Shown here one piece after another: positions 8,580 through 15,775 of a stretch of DNA of 23,458 nucleotides. The notes beneath the pieces are model-generated. The model saw nothing but the letters and a program-made list of their open reading frames with translations, had not been told where the DNA came from and searched no databases. This DNA comes from CAYLLN01 sp033762315 (lineage in GTDB: Bacteria > Planctomycetota > Planctomycetia > Pirellulales > Pirellulaceae). Numbering within the stretch: position 1 is the stretch's first letter; each line of letters begins with the position of its first letter. The DNA lies in NCBI GenBank assembly GCA_033762315.1, contig JANRLS010000078.1, forward strand, positions 1 to 23,458, read 5' to 3'. The position numbers were made by a program, and so were the translations under genes.

Positions 8580-8952
8580 TACTCGGACGGCGGATGGCAC
8601 CGACGGTCGGCGTGGACAGCGCACCGCGGAGGAAAAACGAGAAGGTGGCAAAGAGAATCGAAGAGAGCACCAGCGAAATGGCGAGGCACACGCCGAAATA
8701 GTCGCGCATCAGCACCACGGCTGGCGGCTCAATACTCTTGGGGACGCGCCGCCGCACCACCGCCCCCGCTTGCGATTTTTGCACGTCGTCGCGCCAGGTC
8801 GTCCACTCCGCCCGGCTGGTAGAGGTATCGTACGTTCGCAGCGCCTCGCGCCTGCCATACACCAGCCCCGCCGAGACCAGCGACATCGCCGTCAGATAAG
8901 CGAGCAGCCATGCGAGGCTGAATTGCGGCGGTCGGGCGGGGTTGGCGGTCAT
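8569..8952 (-). CDS. Small two-helix membrane protein, function unknown
   Basis: This 127-residue protein has two predicted transmembrane helices: about residues 12-33 (SLAWLLAYLTAMSLVSAGLVYG) and about 83-106 (YFGVCLAISLVLSSILFATFSFFL). Between them is a charged loop of about 50 residues that should lie on one side of the membrane. I recognise no family. The ATG at 8952 is chosen over a TTG at 8970. The last codons and the TGA stop fall in the GTCAGG repeat, so the C-terminus (about STDS) may have been set by repeat insertion. It lies 18 nt upstream of the SDR gene on the same strand and probably shares its transcript. It may be a helper protein or simply a poorly conserved gene. Confidence 0.6.
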   Translation of the reverse strand: MTANPARPPQFSLAWLLAYLTAMSLVSAGLVYGRREALRTYDTSTSRAEWTTWRDDVQKSQAGAVVRRRVPKSIEPPAVVLMRDYFGVCLAISLVLSSILFATFSFFLRGALSTPTVGAIRRPSTDS

Positions 8953-9044
8953 CGGCCGCGGTAGTCGCAAATAGCGGGCGGAATTTCAGCACCAACCTTC
9001 AACCTAACAGATCGCACCGCCTGCCGCGACCTGCCCCGCGCCTC

Positions 9045-9073
9045 TTGACCTTGCAACGTAAGTTGCTGACAAT
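9045..9073 (+). promoter_or_regulatory. Candidate promoter of the YrdC-phosphatase gene
   Basis: TTGACC (9045-9050, 5 of 6) is followed after 17 nt by GACAAT (9068-9073, 4 of 6). Transcription would begin near 9080. A TTG start proposed at 9045 would lie inside the -35 box, which argues for a downstream start codon. Confidence 0.45.
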
Positions 9074-9191
9074 TCATGAATTACGTCGAGATTGGCCGGA
9101 ATGCCTCTCCCCCGCGTGGCGGCTCTTCAGCACGGCGCGGACACAGTTTTTCGCGATGGCCTTTCCATCGCCGCAAGGATTGCCGCTCGGC

Positions 9192-10325
9192 ATGGCTCCT
9201 CAGGTTATCGACATTTCGACCACCGACGACCCGCGCGACGCCACGCATCGGGCCGTTCAGGCTCTGGTCGAGGGGAAGGTGGTCGCCCTGCCGACCGAAA
9301 CGGTCTATGTCGCGGCGGCCAGTGCCTTGCACGTCAAATCGGTCGAGCGGCTGGTCGCGATGCGGGCGGGGCAATTCGATGGCCCGGCAACGCTCGCGGT
9401 CCGCAGCGTCGAGGATGTGCTCGACTATGTCCCCCAATTGCCCGCGATTGGCCAGCGGCTGGCCCGCCGCTGTTGGCCCGGACCCGTGACGCTGGAACTT
9501 GCCGACGCCCAGCCCGAAAGCGTCATCCAGCGCTTGCCGGGGCGAGTGCGGGAAGTGGTCGCTCCTGGCGGGCAAATTCGCCTCCGCGTGCCGGCTCATG
9601 AGTTGGTGCTCCGCGTTTTGCGGCTCTTGGCGGGGCCGCTCGTCATGGTCGGTGCCCGCCGGCAACAGGACGGCGATACCGTGACCGGGCAAGAAGTGGT
9701 GCAGCGAGTTGGCTCGCAGGTCGATTTGCTGCTCGACGAAGGCCGCTGCAAATTCGCCCAGCGGTCGTCGATTGTGCGGGTCGATGAACAAGGTTTTCAG
9801 GTGCTCCGGCCGGGGGTTTTGTCCGAGGCGAATCTGAAGCGGCTCGCCAGTTGGATGGCGGTTCTCGTATGCACCGGCAATACCTGTCGCAGCCCGATGG
9901 CCGAGGTGCTGTTTCGCAAGCGCCTGGCCGATCGCCTCCGCTGCCGGCCAGACGAGCTGGAGGATCGCGGCGTGGTGGTCATGTCGGCGGGCGTTTCGGC
10001 CGCGCCGGGAGGCCGCAGCACCCCCGAAGCGGTCGATGTCATGCGCGAGCGGGGGATCGACCTGTCCGGCCACGAAAGCCAGCCCCTGTCGGACCGGCTG
10101 ATTCGCTTTGCCGACCTGATCCTCACCATGACCCGCAGCCATCGCGAGCAGGTGCTGGCGAATTGGCCCGAAGCCGAGCCGCGAACGCATCTCATCTCAC
10201 GCGGCCGGGGGGATGTCGCCGATCCCATTGGCGGGCCGGTCGAGCATTATCGCCGCTGTGCCGACCAGATCGATGCCTATCTCGAAGCCTGGATCAAGGA
10301 CTTGCCGCTGCCGGGCGTGAGTTAA
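9192..10325 (+). CDS. Fusion: divergent YrdC/Sua5-like domain + low-molecular-weight protein-tyrosine phosphatase
   Basis: The protein has 377 residues from ATG 9192, with AAGGA about 12 nt upstream; ATG 9156 is an alternative start. Residues about 10-205 follow the YrdC/Sua5 fold (the threonylcarbamoyl-AMP synthase family of tRNA t6A synthesis), with VVALPTETVY and RRCWPGPVTLEL recognisable. However, the family's KxR signature is replaced by AMRAGQFDGPATL, the SxN-type motif by GARRQQDG, and the usual TVYGLG by TVYVAA. Ordinary t6A synthase activity is therefore doubtful. Residues 222-377 are a low-molecular-weight phosphatase with an intact P-loop CTGNTCRS (Cys227, Arg233) and a DP pair at about Asp344 for the general acid. 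That domain should dephosphorylate phosphotyrosine, phosphoarginine or a small molecule in the cytoplasm; which one cannot be told. A terminator follows at 10421. Confidence 0.9.
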   Translation: MAPQVIDISTTDDPRDATHRAVQALVEGKVVALPTETVYVAAASALHVKSVERLVAMRAGQFDGPATLAVRSVEDVLDYVPQLPAIGQRLARRCWPGPVTLELADAQPESVIQRLPGRVREVVAPGGQIRLRVPAHELVLRVLRLLAGPLVMVGARRQQDGDTVTGQEVVQRVGSQVDLLLDEGRCKFAQRSSIVRVDEQGFQVLRPGVLSEANLKRLASWMAVLVCTGNTCRSPMAEVLFRKRLADRLRCRPDELEDRGVVVMSAGVSAAPGGRSTPEAVDVMRERGIDLSGHESQPLSDRLIRFADLILTMTRSHREQVLANWPEAEPRTHLISRGRGDVADPIGGPVEHYRRCADQIDAYLEAWIKDLPLPGVS

Positions 10326-10420
10326 GCCCGGCATACCCCGTGTACGGGTCTCTTAGCGCGAATTTGGGCAAGCTCCGCAAAGGCTTGCGGTCGTGCGGAG
10401 GATGACGCGCTCGGCCCGAA

Positions 10421-10445
10421 AAAACCGGCGATTTGCCCCGGTTTT
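10421..10445 (+). terminator. Rho-independent terminator
   Basis: AAAACCGG (10421-10428) pairs perfectly with CCGGTTTT (10438-10445) across a 9-nt loop. The 3' arm ends in four T, and an A-run precedes the stem. It lies about 95 nt after the phosphatase-fusion stop codon and would end that transcript. Confidence 0.6.
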
Positions 10446-10459
10446 GCCCCAAGTTTTGC

Positions 10460-10487
10460 TTGTGATTGGGGCCGCCTCGGATAGAGT
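10460..10487 (+). promoter_or_regulatory. Weak candidate promoter of the 188-residue gene
   Basis: TTGTGA (10460-10465) and TAGAGT (10482-10487), spaced 16 nt, match consensus at 4 of 6 each. The position is right: after the terminator and 60 nt before the ATG. The match itself is poor. Confidence 0.25.
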
Positions 10488-10546
10488 CAGATTCTGACCT
10501 TCGTCGGTGGAACGGACGAAAGGTAACTCCTAATACGGGTGTGGTC

Positions 10547-11113
10547 ATGGCTTGGCGAGACACGGAATCGGACGAGGTCGATCAGCTGTTGCTGAACGCC
10601 CAATTGCGCAACGAACTCGAGCCGTTCTTCGACGAGTCGGTCCACATCCTCGATTCGCGCCGCCTCCCCACGCAGGCCGAGAACGAGTTTCTCGCCCAAA
10701 TGCTCGCTTGGGAGCGGGCCCCCGTTCTCCCCATTAGCCGCTGGTTCGATCCGGAGCTGGTGCTCCCTTCGCCCGAGAAAATCTGCGACGAACGCCTCTC
10801 CGATTTGCTCTGGGAAACAATCCAGCGCCTGTACGACCAGCGGATCGTGTTGGAATTGACCGACCATCTCACCGACCGGCAGCTCTATACGCTGATTTAT
10901 CGCGACATTCTCCCTTCGCACGAAAAAAAGATCGACCTGCCGCGCAACTTTTTGCACTGGCATTGCCTCGATATCGACACCGACGAGCAAGTCTGGCTCA
11001 CCTACTACGCCTCCGACGAAGAGCGGCAAGGCTGGTCCGACGAAACCGGCTGCGACCTCCCCCCCCAGCTCGATCCCCCCCATCCCCGCAAAATGCCCCG
11101 GCGACCGCTGTAG
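10547..11113 (+). CDS. Acidic cytoplasmic protein of unknown function
   Basis: The 188-residue protein has no signal peptide or membrane helix. It is rich in Asp, Glu, Trp and Leu, and predicted to be mainly helical at 8-60 and 80-120. Compact segments that look conserved are ISRWFDPELVLPSPEKI (about 63-79), LTDHLTDRQLYTLIYRDILPS (about 104-124) and KIDLPRNFLHWHCLDIDTDEQVWLTYYASDEER (about 127-159). I do not recognise the family. I recall similar proteins as hypothetical in planctomycete genomes, but cannot verify this. ATG 10547 is chosen, with GAAAGG (10518-10523) too far upstream to be decisive; in-frame GTG at 10541 is possible. The Pro-rich C-terminus runs into the repeat tract that begins at the stop codon, so the last residues may be repeat-derived. 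Confidence 0.75.
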   Translation: MAWRDTESDEVDQLLLNAQLRNELEPFFDESVHILDSRRLPTQAENEFLAQMLAWERAPVLPISRWFDPELVLPSPEKICDERLSDLLWETIQRLYDQRIVLELTDHLTDRQLYTLIYRDILPSHEKKIDLPRNFLHWHCLDIDTDEQVWLTYYASDEERQGWSDETGCDLPPQLDPPHPRKMPRRPL

Positions 11114-11425
11114 CGCGGGTGGCCGGGTTTGCTTGCAAACCAGGCCAGCGGGAGGCACAACGGCTGGTGGCTTCGGTGCGTTGGTAGCGCGGCGAGAACC
11201 GGTTGCCAATGCGTCCGCGCTGGCTCTGCGTGACCGGTATCCTGCCTCTCCCACGCCCAGCTCGCAAGCAAGTCGGGCTACCCGCTTGGCTTGGGGGAGG
11301 CATGGTCCCCCCCACCAGCGGCCCACGACCAGAAGCGCGTTCGGCGTGAGGTCAAACGTCCTGCCGGTTAGGGCAGTGCCTCTTGCTGGACCAGTTTGCA
11401 AGCAAACTGGCCCGCCCTCGGCGGC
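11111..11425. repeat. Inverted pair of dispersed repeats with palindromic cores
   Basis: The left copy (about 11111-11157) has the core GGTTTGC-TT-GCAAACC (11126-11141). The right copy (about 11379-11425) is its reverse complement with mismatches and has the core CCAGTTTGC-AA-GCAAACTGG (11391-11410). Both carry the flanking words GGCCAGC(G/A)(G/A)GAGGCAC (reverse-complemented on the right). A third, decayed, related segment lies at about 11260-11305 (CAAGCAAGTCGGGCTACCC, then GGGGGAGGCA). The left copy begins with the TAG stop codon of the upstream gene. Confidence 0.65.
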
Positions 11426-11684
11426 CGGGCTCCATGGTGCGGGCCACGCCCAATTAGTTATCGCTGCCTTTGTTCGCGAATATTTTCCGGCCTCGCTCCG
11501 CTCGCGCAACTCCTTTCCAAAAAACGACTTGCGTTCGTATCGCCGGGCTTATCCCCCCTCCCGCGCGATAAGCTATCTTCACAATTCTCCCCTCTCCTTT
11601 CCCCGCGCCCGCGTCACGCGCTTTCCAGCCGAAACAACACTCACGTTCAGTAGATGGTGCAAACATTGTTACCGGCAGGACGTT
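11355..11684. repeat. Perfect 14-nt inverted repeat, arms 302 nt apart
   Basis: AACGTCCTGCCGGT (11355-11368) is the exact reverse complement of ACCGGCAGGACGTT (11671-11684). Similarity extends a few bases outward with mismatches (TWACCGGCAGGACGTTKGAYC), so the arms are probably copies of one longer repeat rather than a chance match. Confidence 0.55.
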
Positions 11685-11717
11685 GGATCGGAGTGCTAGT
11701 GCCCCGCCAACTCGAAA

Positions 11718-11810
11718 TTTTCGGGTGCAACGCCCACGGAACGTCGGCGTGTTTGGGCGAACGAACGGCACCCCCACGCGGGGCGTGGGCCGTGGCACCC
11801 AACCCGAAAA
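11718..11810. repeat. Large hairpin-forming inverted repeat with internal stem-loop
   Basis: TTTTCGGGT (11718-11726) pairs perfectly with ACCCGAAAA (11802-11810). Inside it CCCACGC (11773-11779) pairs with GCGTGGG (11783-11789) across a GGG loop. The structure lies downstream of the leftward promoter at 11904-11932 and would be transcribed from it. Confidence 0.5.
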
Positions 11811-11903
11811 GTTTGGTTTGACAAAGCACTTGTGGCGGCACTCGGCTCGCGCGACCGGAGACACGAGCTGCGAACTCCAAGAGCTCTCGCAGATGCAGCC
11901 ATG

Positions 11904-11932
11904 AATATACTATACAAAACAACATTTGTCAA
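11904..11932 (-). promoter_or_regulatory. Near-consensus sigma-70 promoter pointing into the gene-free tract
   Basis: On the minus strand a perfect TTGACA (11927-11932) is followed after exactly 17 nt by TATATT (11904-11909, 5 of 6); an overlapping TATAGT lies nearby. The region is AT-rich. Transcription would start near 11897 and run left through the hairpin and repeats, where I see no credible protein gene. It is the best promoter match in the window. Confidence 0.6.
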
Positions 11933-11978
11933 GAGTCTGGCACACGGATTTTTCCCCCCGCAATCGCGGGTGCGACCC

Positions 11979-12008
11979 TTGCACGTCATCAACTGGCGTT
12001 GATATGAT
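11979..12008 (+). promoter_or_regulatory. Candidate promoter of the DUF1549/DUF1553-DUF1501 pair
   Basis: TATGAT (12003-12008, 5 of 6) is preceded at 18 nt by a weak TTGCAC (11979-11984). A start near 12015 would give a leader of about 80 nt before ATG 12096. It lies close to, and is divergent from, the strong promoter at 11904-11932. Confidence 0.4.
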
Positions 12009-12095
12009 CGGAGCGTTCCTTCCCCCTGTCTCCGCCTGAATGGCCGCATGGCGACCCTTCGCCCGCGGCCCCCTGCCTTAGCCTCCCGCCGAGAA

Positions 12096-14339
12096 ATGAC
12101 ACGCCCTCTCCTCGTGTTGTTGATCGTTGTTCTCGCGCGCCCGTGCGTCGCGCCGGCGGAAGAGCCGCGCTTTCATGATGGTGATTGGCCGTTCGTCCCC
12201 GTCCGCCGCCCTGATTTGCCCGCCGTGCCGCCAAACACCACCAGCAGCGGCCCCATCGACCAGTTCATCCTGGCGGAACTCGCCCAGCACGACTTATCGC
12301 CCAATCAACCGGCCGAGTTGGCGACCCAGCTCCGCCGCGTCACGCTCGATCTCACCGGCTTGCCGCCCACACCGGACGAAATCGAGGCGCTATTGGCCGA
12401 TCAGTCTCCCGATGCTTATGAGCGGGCGGTCGATCGGCTGCTCGCGTCCCCTCGGTTTGGTGAGCGCTGGGCCAGGCACTGGCTCGATGTCGTCCGCTAT
12501 GCCGACACCGCCGGCTACAAGATCGATTGGCTGCGCAAAGAGGCGTATCGCTACCGGGATTATGTCGTCCGGGCGATGAACAGCGGCCTCCCCTACGACC
12601 AGTTCATCCGCGAGCAGCTCGCCGGCGACGAATTGCCCACCCCCAGCGGCGAGGCGATCGTCGCCACCGGCCTGTTGCGGATGTACCCGCAAGAATCGAC
12701 CGCCGCCGATTTTCTCAAGCAGCGGCAAGACGTGCTCGACGACCTGACCGAAGTCACCGGCCTGGCTTTCATGGGATTGACCCTGGGCTGCGCCCGCTGC
12801 CACGATCATAAGTTCGATCCGATCCAGCAGGCCGACTTTTTCCGCTTGCAAGCCTGCTTTGCGGGAATTGTGCCGCGCGACGACATTCCGGCCGCCAGCA
12901 GCGCCGATTTCGCCGCCCACCAGCGCCAGCAAGCCGCCTGGGAAGCGGCGACCGCCGAGGTGCGGGCCAAGCTGGACGCTTTGACCGCTTCCACCCGCAA
13001 CGGGGCCATCGACGAAATCACCCTGGCCTACGATCCGGCGACCCGAGCCGCCTGGCGCACCCCCGCCGAGCAGCGAACCATCGAGCAGCGGCAGCTTATG
13101 GCTCTTTCGTTTCGCTATGTCAACAACATTATCGAGCGCCGCATCGCCCGGCTGGAGGGGACCGCCAAAACCGAGTACGACCTGCTGCAAACGGAACTGG
13201 CCGAGTTCGACCACCTGAAACCCGCCCCGCTGCCGCTGGCGATGTCGGTCGGCAATGGCCCTGGCGCCCCGGCAGCCACCCGCATTCTGGAAACGGGCGA
13301 CTATCGTCATCCCGCAGAAATCGTGCAGCCCGGCTTTCCGGCCTTCCTGGGGGGATCGGCGCTAGCGGTCGGCAAGGCCGATTCTCCCGTTGGCCGCCGG
13401 ACAGCCTTGGCCGATTGGCTCACCCGCCCCGATCATCCCCTCACCGCACGGGTCATCGTCAATCGCCTCTGGCAGCATCATTTCGGCCGCGGCATCCTCC
13501 CCACCGCGAACGATTTTGGCCTGATGGGGGAAACCGCCACGCATCCCGAATTGCTCGATTGGCTCGCCGCCGAACTGCCGGCCCGCCGCTGGGATCTGAA
13601 AACGCTGCACCGGCAAATGGTCACTTCGGAAGTTTATCGCCAGTCGTCGCGCGTCGATCCGAGCAATCCCGCGCACGTTCGCGCTTTGCAAATCGACAGC
13701 GGCAACCAGTGGCTTTGGCATCGCCGCCGCGTTCGCCTGGAAGGGGAAATTGTCCGCGATTCGCTGCTATCGCTGTCGGGACGGCTGAATCTGGCGATGT
13801 TTGGCCCCGCGTCGTATCCCGCGCTGCCGGCGGCGCTAGTCGAAAACACCAGCATCGCCTGGCAGCCCGATCCACAGCTTGCCGGCCGCTATCGCCGTAC
13901 CGTTTATTGCATTCAAAAGCGCAACCTCCGCCAACCCTTGCTGGCGGCGTTCGATCAGCCCGACATGTACGCAAGCTGCGGAGTTCGGACGATCACCCTC
14001 ACGCCGGTTCAGGCCCTCGCTCTGCTCAATGGCGAGGAAGCGGCCGAAGAAGCCCGCCACTGGGCCGGCCGGCTGCTGGCCGATTGCGGCGGCGATGCCC
14101 CGCGCCTGGTGCAGCAGGCCTGGCTCGCCGCCTATGGCCGGGTGCCCACGGCCGCCGAACTGACCGACAGCGTTGCCTTCCTCCAAAATCAGGCCGCGCT
14201 GATTCAAGCCGAATCTGCCATCCCCAGCCGGTCGCTTCCCGAGCCGCTGCCGGCCAGCATTTCGCCGGCCCAGGGGGCGGCCTGCGTCGATTGGTGCCAT
14301 GCCTTGATGAATTCCAGCGAGTTCCTGTTCGTGGATTGA
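12096..14339 (+). CDS. Exported DUF1549 + DUF1553 protein (no N-terminal cytochrome c domain)
   Basis: The 747-residue protein belongs to a family expanded in planctomycetes and always paired with DUF1501 partners. Residues 1-20 form a signal peptide (TRPLLVLLIVVLA). DUF1549 covers about 45-265: IDQFILAEL, RRVTLDLTGLPPTPDE, FGERWARHWLDVVRYADTAG, and GCARCHDHKFDPI with a CxxCH motif at about residue 232. A helical, charged linker follows. DUF1553 covers about 415-690: RRTALADWLTRPDHPLTARVIVNRLWQHHFGRGI, FGLMGETATHPELLDWLA, SGNQWLWHRRRVRLEGEIVRD and ALALLNGEE. Many relatives carry a cytochrome-c-like domain in front; this one does not. CxxCH could bind haem but is a standing feature of DUF1549. 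Biochemical role unknown. ATG 12096 starts at the signal peptide; ATG 12048 would add 16 unlikely residues. Confidence 0.92.
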   Translation: MTRPLLVLLIVVLARPCVAPAEEPRFHDGDWPFVPVRRPDLPAVPPNTTSSGPIDQFILAELAQHDLSPNQPAELATQLRRVTLDLTGLPPTPDEIEALLADQSPDAYERAVDRLLASPRFGERWARHWLDVVRYADTAGYKIDWLRKEAYRYRDYVVRAMNSGLPYDQFIREQLAGDELPTPSGEAIVATGLLRMYPQESTAADFLKQRQDVLDDLTEVTGLAFMGLTLGCARCHDHKFDPIQQADFFRLQACFAGIVPRDDIPAASSADFAAHQRQQAAWEAATAEVRAKLDALTASTRNGAIDEITLAYDPATRAAWRTPAEQRTIEQRQLMALSFRYVNNIIERRIARLEGTAKTEYDLLQTELAEFDHLKPAPLPLAMSVGNGPGAPAATRILETGDYRHPAEIVQPGFPAFLGGSALAVGKADSPVGRRTALADWLTRPDHPLTARVIVNRLWQHHFGRGILPTANDFGLMGETATHPELLDWLAAELPARRWDLKTLHRQMVTSEVYRQSSRVDPSNPAHVRALQIDSGNQWLWHRRRVRLEGEIVRDSLLSLSGRLNLAMFGPASYPALPAALVENTSIAWQPDPQLAGRYRRTVYCIQKRNLRQPLLAAFDQPDMYASCGVRTITLTPVQALALLNGEEAAEEARHWAGRLLADCGGDAPRLVQQAWLAAYGRVPTAAELTDSVAFLQNQAALIQAESAIPSRSLPEPLPASISPAQGAACVDWCHALMNSSEFLFVD

Positions 14340-14342
14340 CGA

Positions 14343-15758
14343 ATGCCCCCCGCCTGGCAAAATTCGCCCCTCACTTCCCGCCGCGAGTTTCTCGCGCGTG
14401 CCGGTGGCGGCTGCGGCGCGTTGGCCCTGGCGGCACTTCTGGCCAGCGAGAGCCGCGGCGCGACAAGCGGAGCCGCGCGCCGGCCCCACTTCAACCCGCG
14501 CGCCAAGCGGATCATCTGGCTCTTCATGGATGGGGGGCCGAGCCACCTCGACCTGTTCGATCTCAAACCCGCCTTGACGAAATACGCCGGCCAGCCGCTC
14601 CCTCCCAGCTTCAAGCGGCCGGTCACTTCGATGGGGGTCACCGCGGGCACGCCGCTCTTGGCTTCGACTCGTAAGTTTCAGCAGCATGGCCAGGCGGGAA
14701 TCTGGGTGAGCGATCTTTACCCGCACGTCGCCCGCTGCGTGGATGACCTGTGCATGGTTCGCAACTGCGCGGCCGAGGGGCTGACGCACGTCGCCGGGCT
14801 CATGCAAATCAACACCGGAGCCCTCATTCCGGGCCGACCTTCGCTCGGCGCGTGGACGCTGTATGGCCTCGGCAGCGAATCGGCCGATTTGCCGGGGTTT
14901 GTCGTGTTGGCCGACGACCAGGTCGATCCCCCCGGCGGTTCCGGCAACTGGGGAACCGGCTTCATGCCGGCGAGTTTCCAGGGAACGCGCATCGGCCAAG
15001 GTCCGCACAGCATCCTCAACATCAACCCCGCCAGCGGCATTTCGGCGCGACGGCAGCGGGGCGAGCTCGACTATCTCCAGCAGCTAAACAAGGCCTATGC
15101 CGACGTGCGACCGGACCACGACCTGCTCGCGGCTCGCATCGCCGCGTATGAGCTCGCCTTCCGCATGCAAGCGGCTGCTCCCGAAGCGGTCGATCTGGCG
15201 GCCGAAACGGCGGCAACCCAGGCCTTGTATGGCCTCGACCAGGAGGCGACCGCCAAAAACGGCCGCAATTGCCTGTTGGCCCGCCGGCTGGTCGAGCGCG
15301 GGGTCCGGTTCGTGCAGGTCTATATGGGGGTGGGCCAAGGTTGGGACTCCCACAGCAACCTCGACGAGAACCACGGCAAACGCTGCCTCGAAAGCGACCG
15401 CCCCATTGCCGGCCTGATTACCGATCTCAAGCAGCGCGGCCTTTTGGACGACACGCTGGTCATCTGGGGGGGCGAATTCGGCCGCACCCCGATGAGCGAA
15501 AGCGGCAACGGTCGCGACCACAACGCCACCGGCTTCACCATGTTTTTTGCCGGCGGCGGCACGAAGCGCGGGCATGTTACCGGCGAGACGGACGAACTTG
15601 GCCTATACGCCCAGAATCCCGCCTCGCTGGCCGATATTCACGCCACCATTTTGCACCTCGCCGGCCTCGACCACGAACGGCTCACGTTCTTCCACAACGG
15701 CCGCGACGAGCGCCTGACCGGTGCCGGCGGACGGGTGCTGGCCGATGTTTTGGCCTAG
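14343..15758 (+). CDS. TAT-exported DUF1501 protein (alkaline-phosphatase/sulfatase-like fold)
   Basis: The 471-residue protein has a twin-arginine signal SRREFLARAGGG (Arg13-Arg14) followed by a hydrophobic stretch to about residue 36, so it is folded before export. The body is typical of DUF1501: IIWLFMDGGPSHLDLFDLKP near residue 58, NTGALIPGRPSLGAWTLYGLG, and near the C-terminus LLDDTLVIWGGEFGRTPMSESGNGRDHN. The Asp and His residues in these motifs are those expected to bind metal in alkaline-phosphatase-superfamily proteins. The substrate is unknown; sulfated polysaccharide turnover is often proposed for such clusters, but this is inference. It starts 3 nt after the DUF1549/DUF1553 stop, so the two are surely one operon and probably translationally coupled. 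It ends 17 nt from the convergent DUF1080 gene. Confidence 0.93.
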   Translation: MPPAWQNSPLTSRREFLARAGGGCGALALAALLASESRGATSGAARRPHFNPRAKRIIWLFMDGGPSHLDLFDLKPALTKYAGQPLPPSFKRPVTSMGVTAGTPLLASTRKFQQHGQAGIWVSDLYPHVARCVDDLCMVRNCAAEGLTHVAGLMQINTGALIPGRPSLGAWTLYGLGSESADLPGFVVLADDQVDPPGGSGNWGTGFMPASFQGTRIGQGPHSILNINPASGISARRQRGELDYLQQLNKAYADVRPDHDLLAARIAAYELAFRMQAAAPEAVDLAAETAATQALYGLDQEATAKNGRNCLLARRLVERGVRFVQVYMGVGQGWDSHSNLDENHGKRCLESDRPIAGLITDLKQRGLLDDTLVIWGGEFGRTPMSESGNGRDHNATGFTMFFAGGGTKRGHVTGETDELGLYAQNPASLADIHATILHLAGLDHERLTFFHNGRDERLTGAGGRVLADVLA

Positions 15759-15775
15759 TCGCCGCTGCGAAGCAG

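Larger units (their letters stand above)
11114..12095. other. Gene-free, repeat-rich tract of about 0.98 kb
   Basis: No open frame here has a credible start, composition or domain. The longer ones on both strands read as Arg/Pro-rich peptides made of the repeats. The tract holds the inverted pair at 11111-11425, a 14-nt inverted repeat, a large hairpin at 11718-11810, a stem GCTTATC/GATAAGC (11547-11553/11567-11573), one leftward near-consensus promoter and a rightward promoter for the next gene. It resembles a site where dispersed repeats have accumulated or a mobile element has decayed. Confidence 0.6.

Noticed and set aside
7786..8964. A 392-codon plus-strand open frame opposite the SDR and membrane-protein genes
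   Set aside because: It spans two real genes antisense and has the His/Arg-rich look of a shadow frame.
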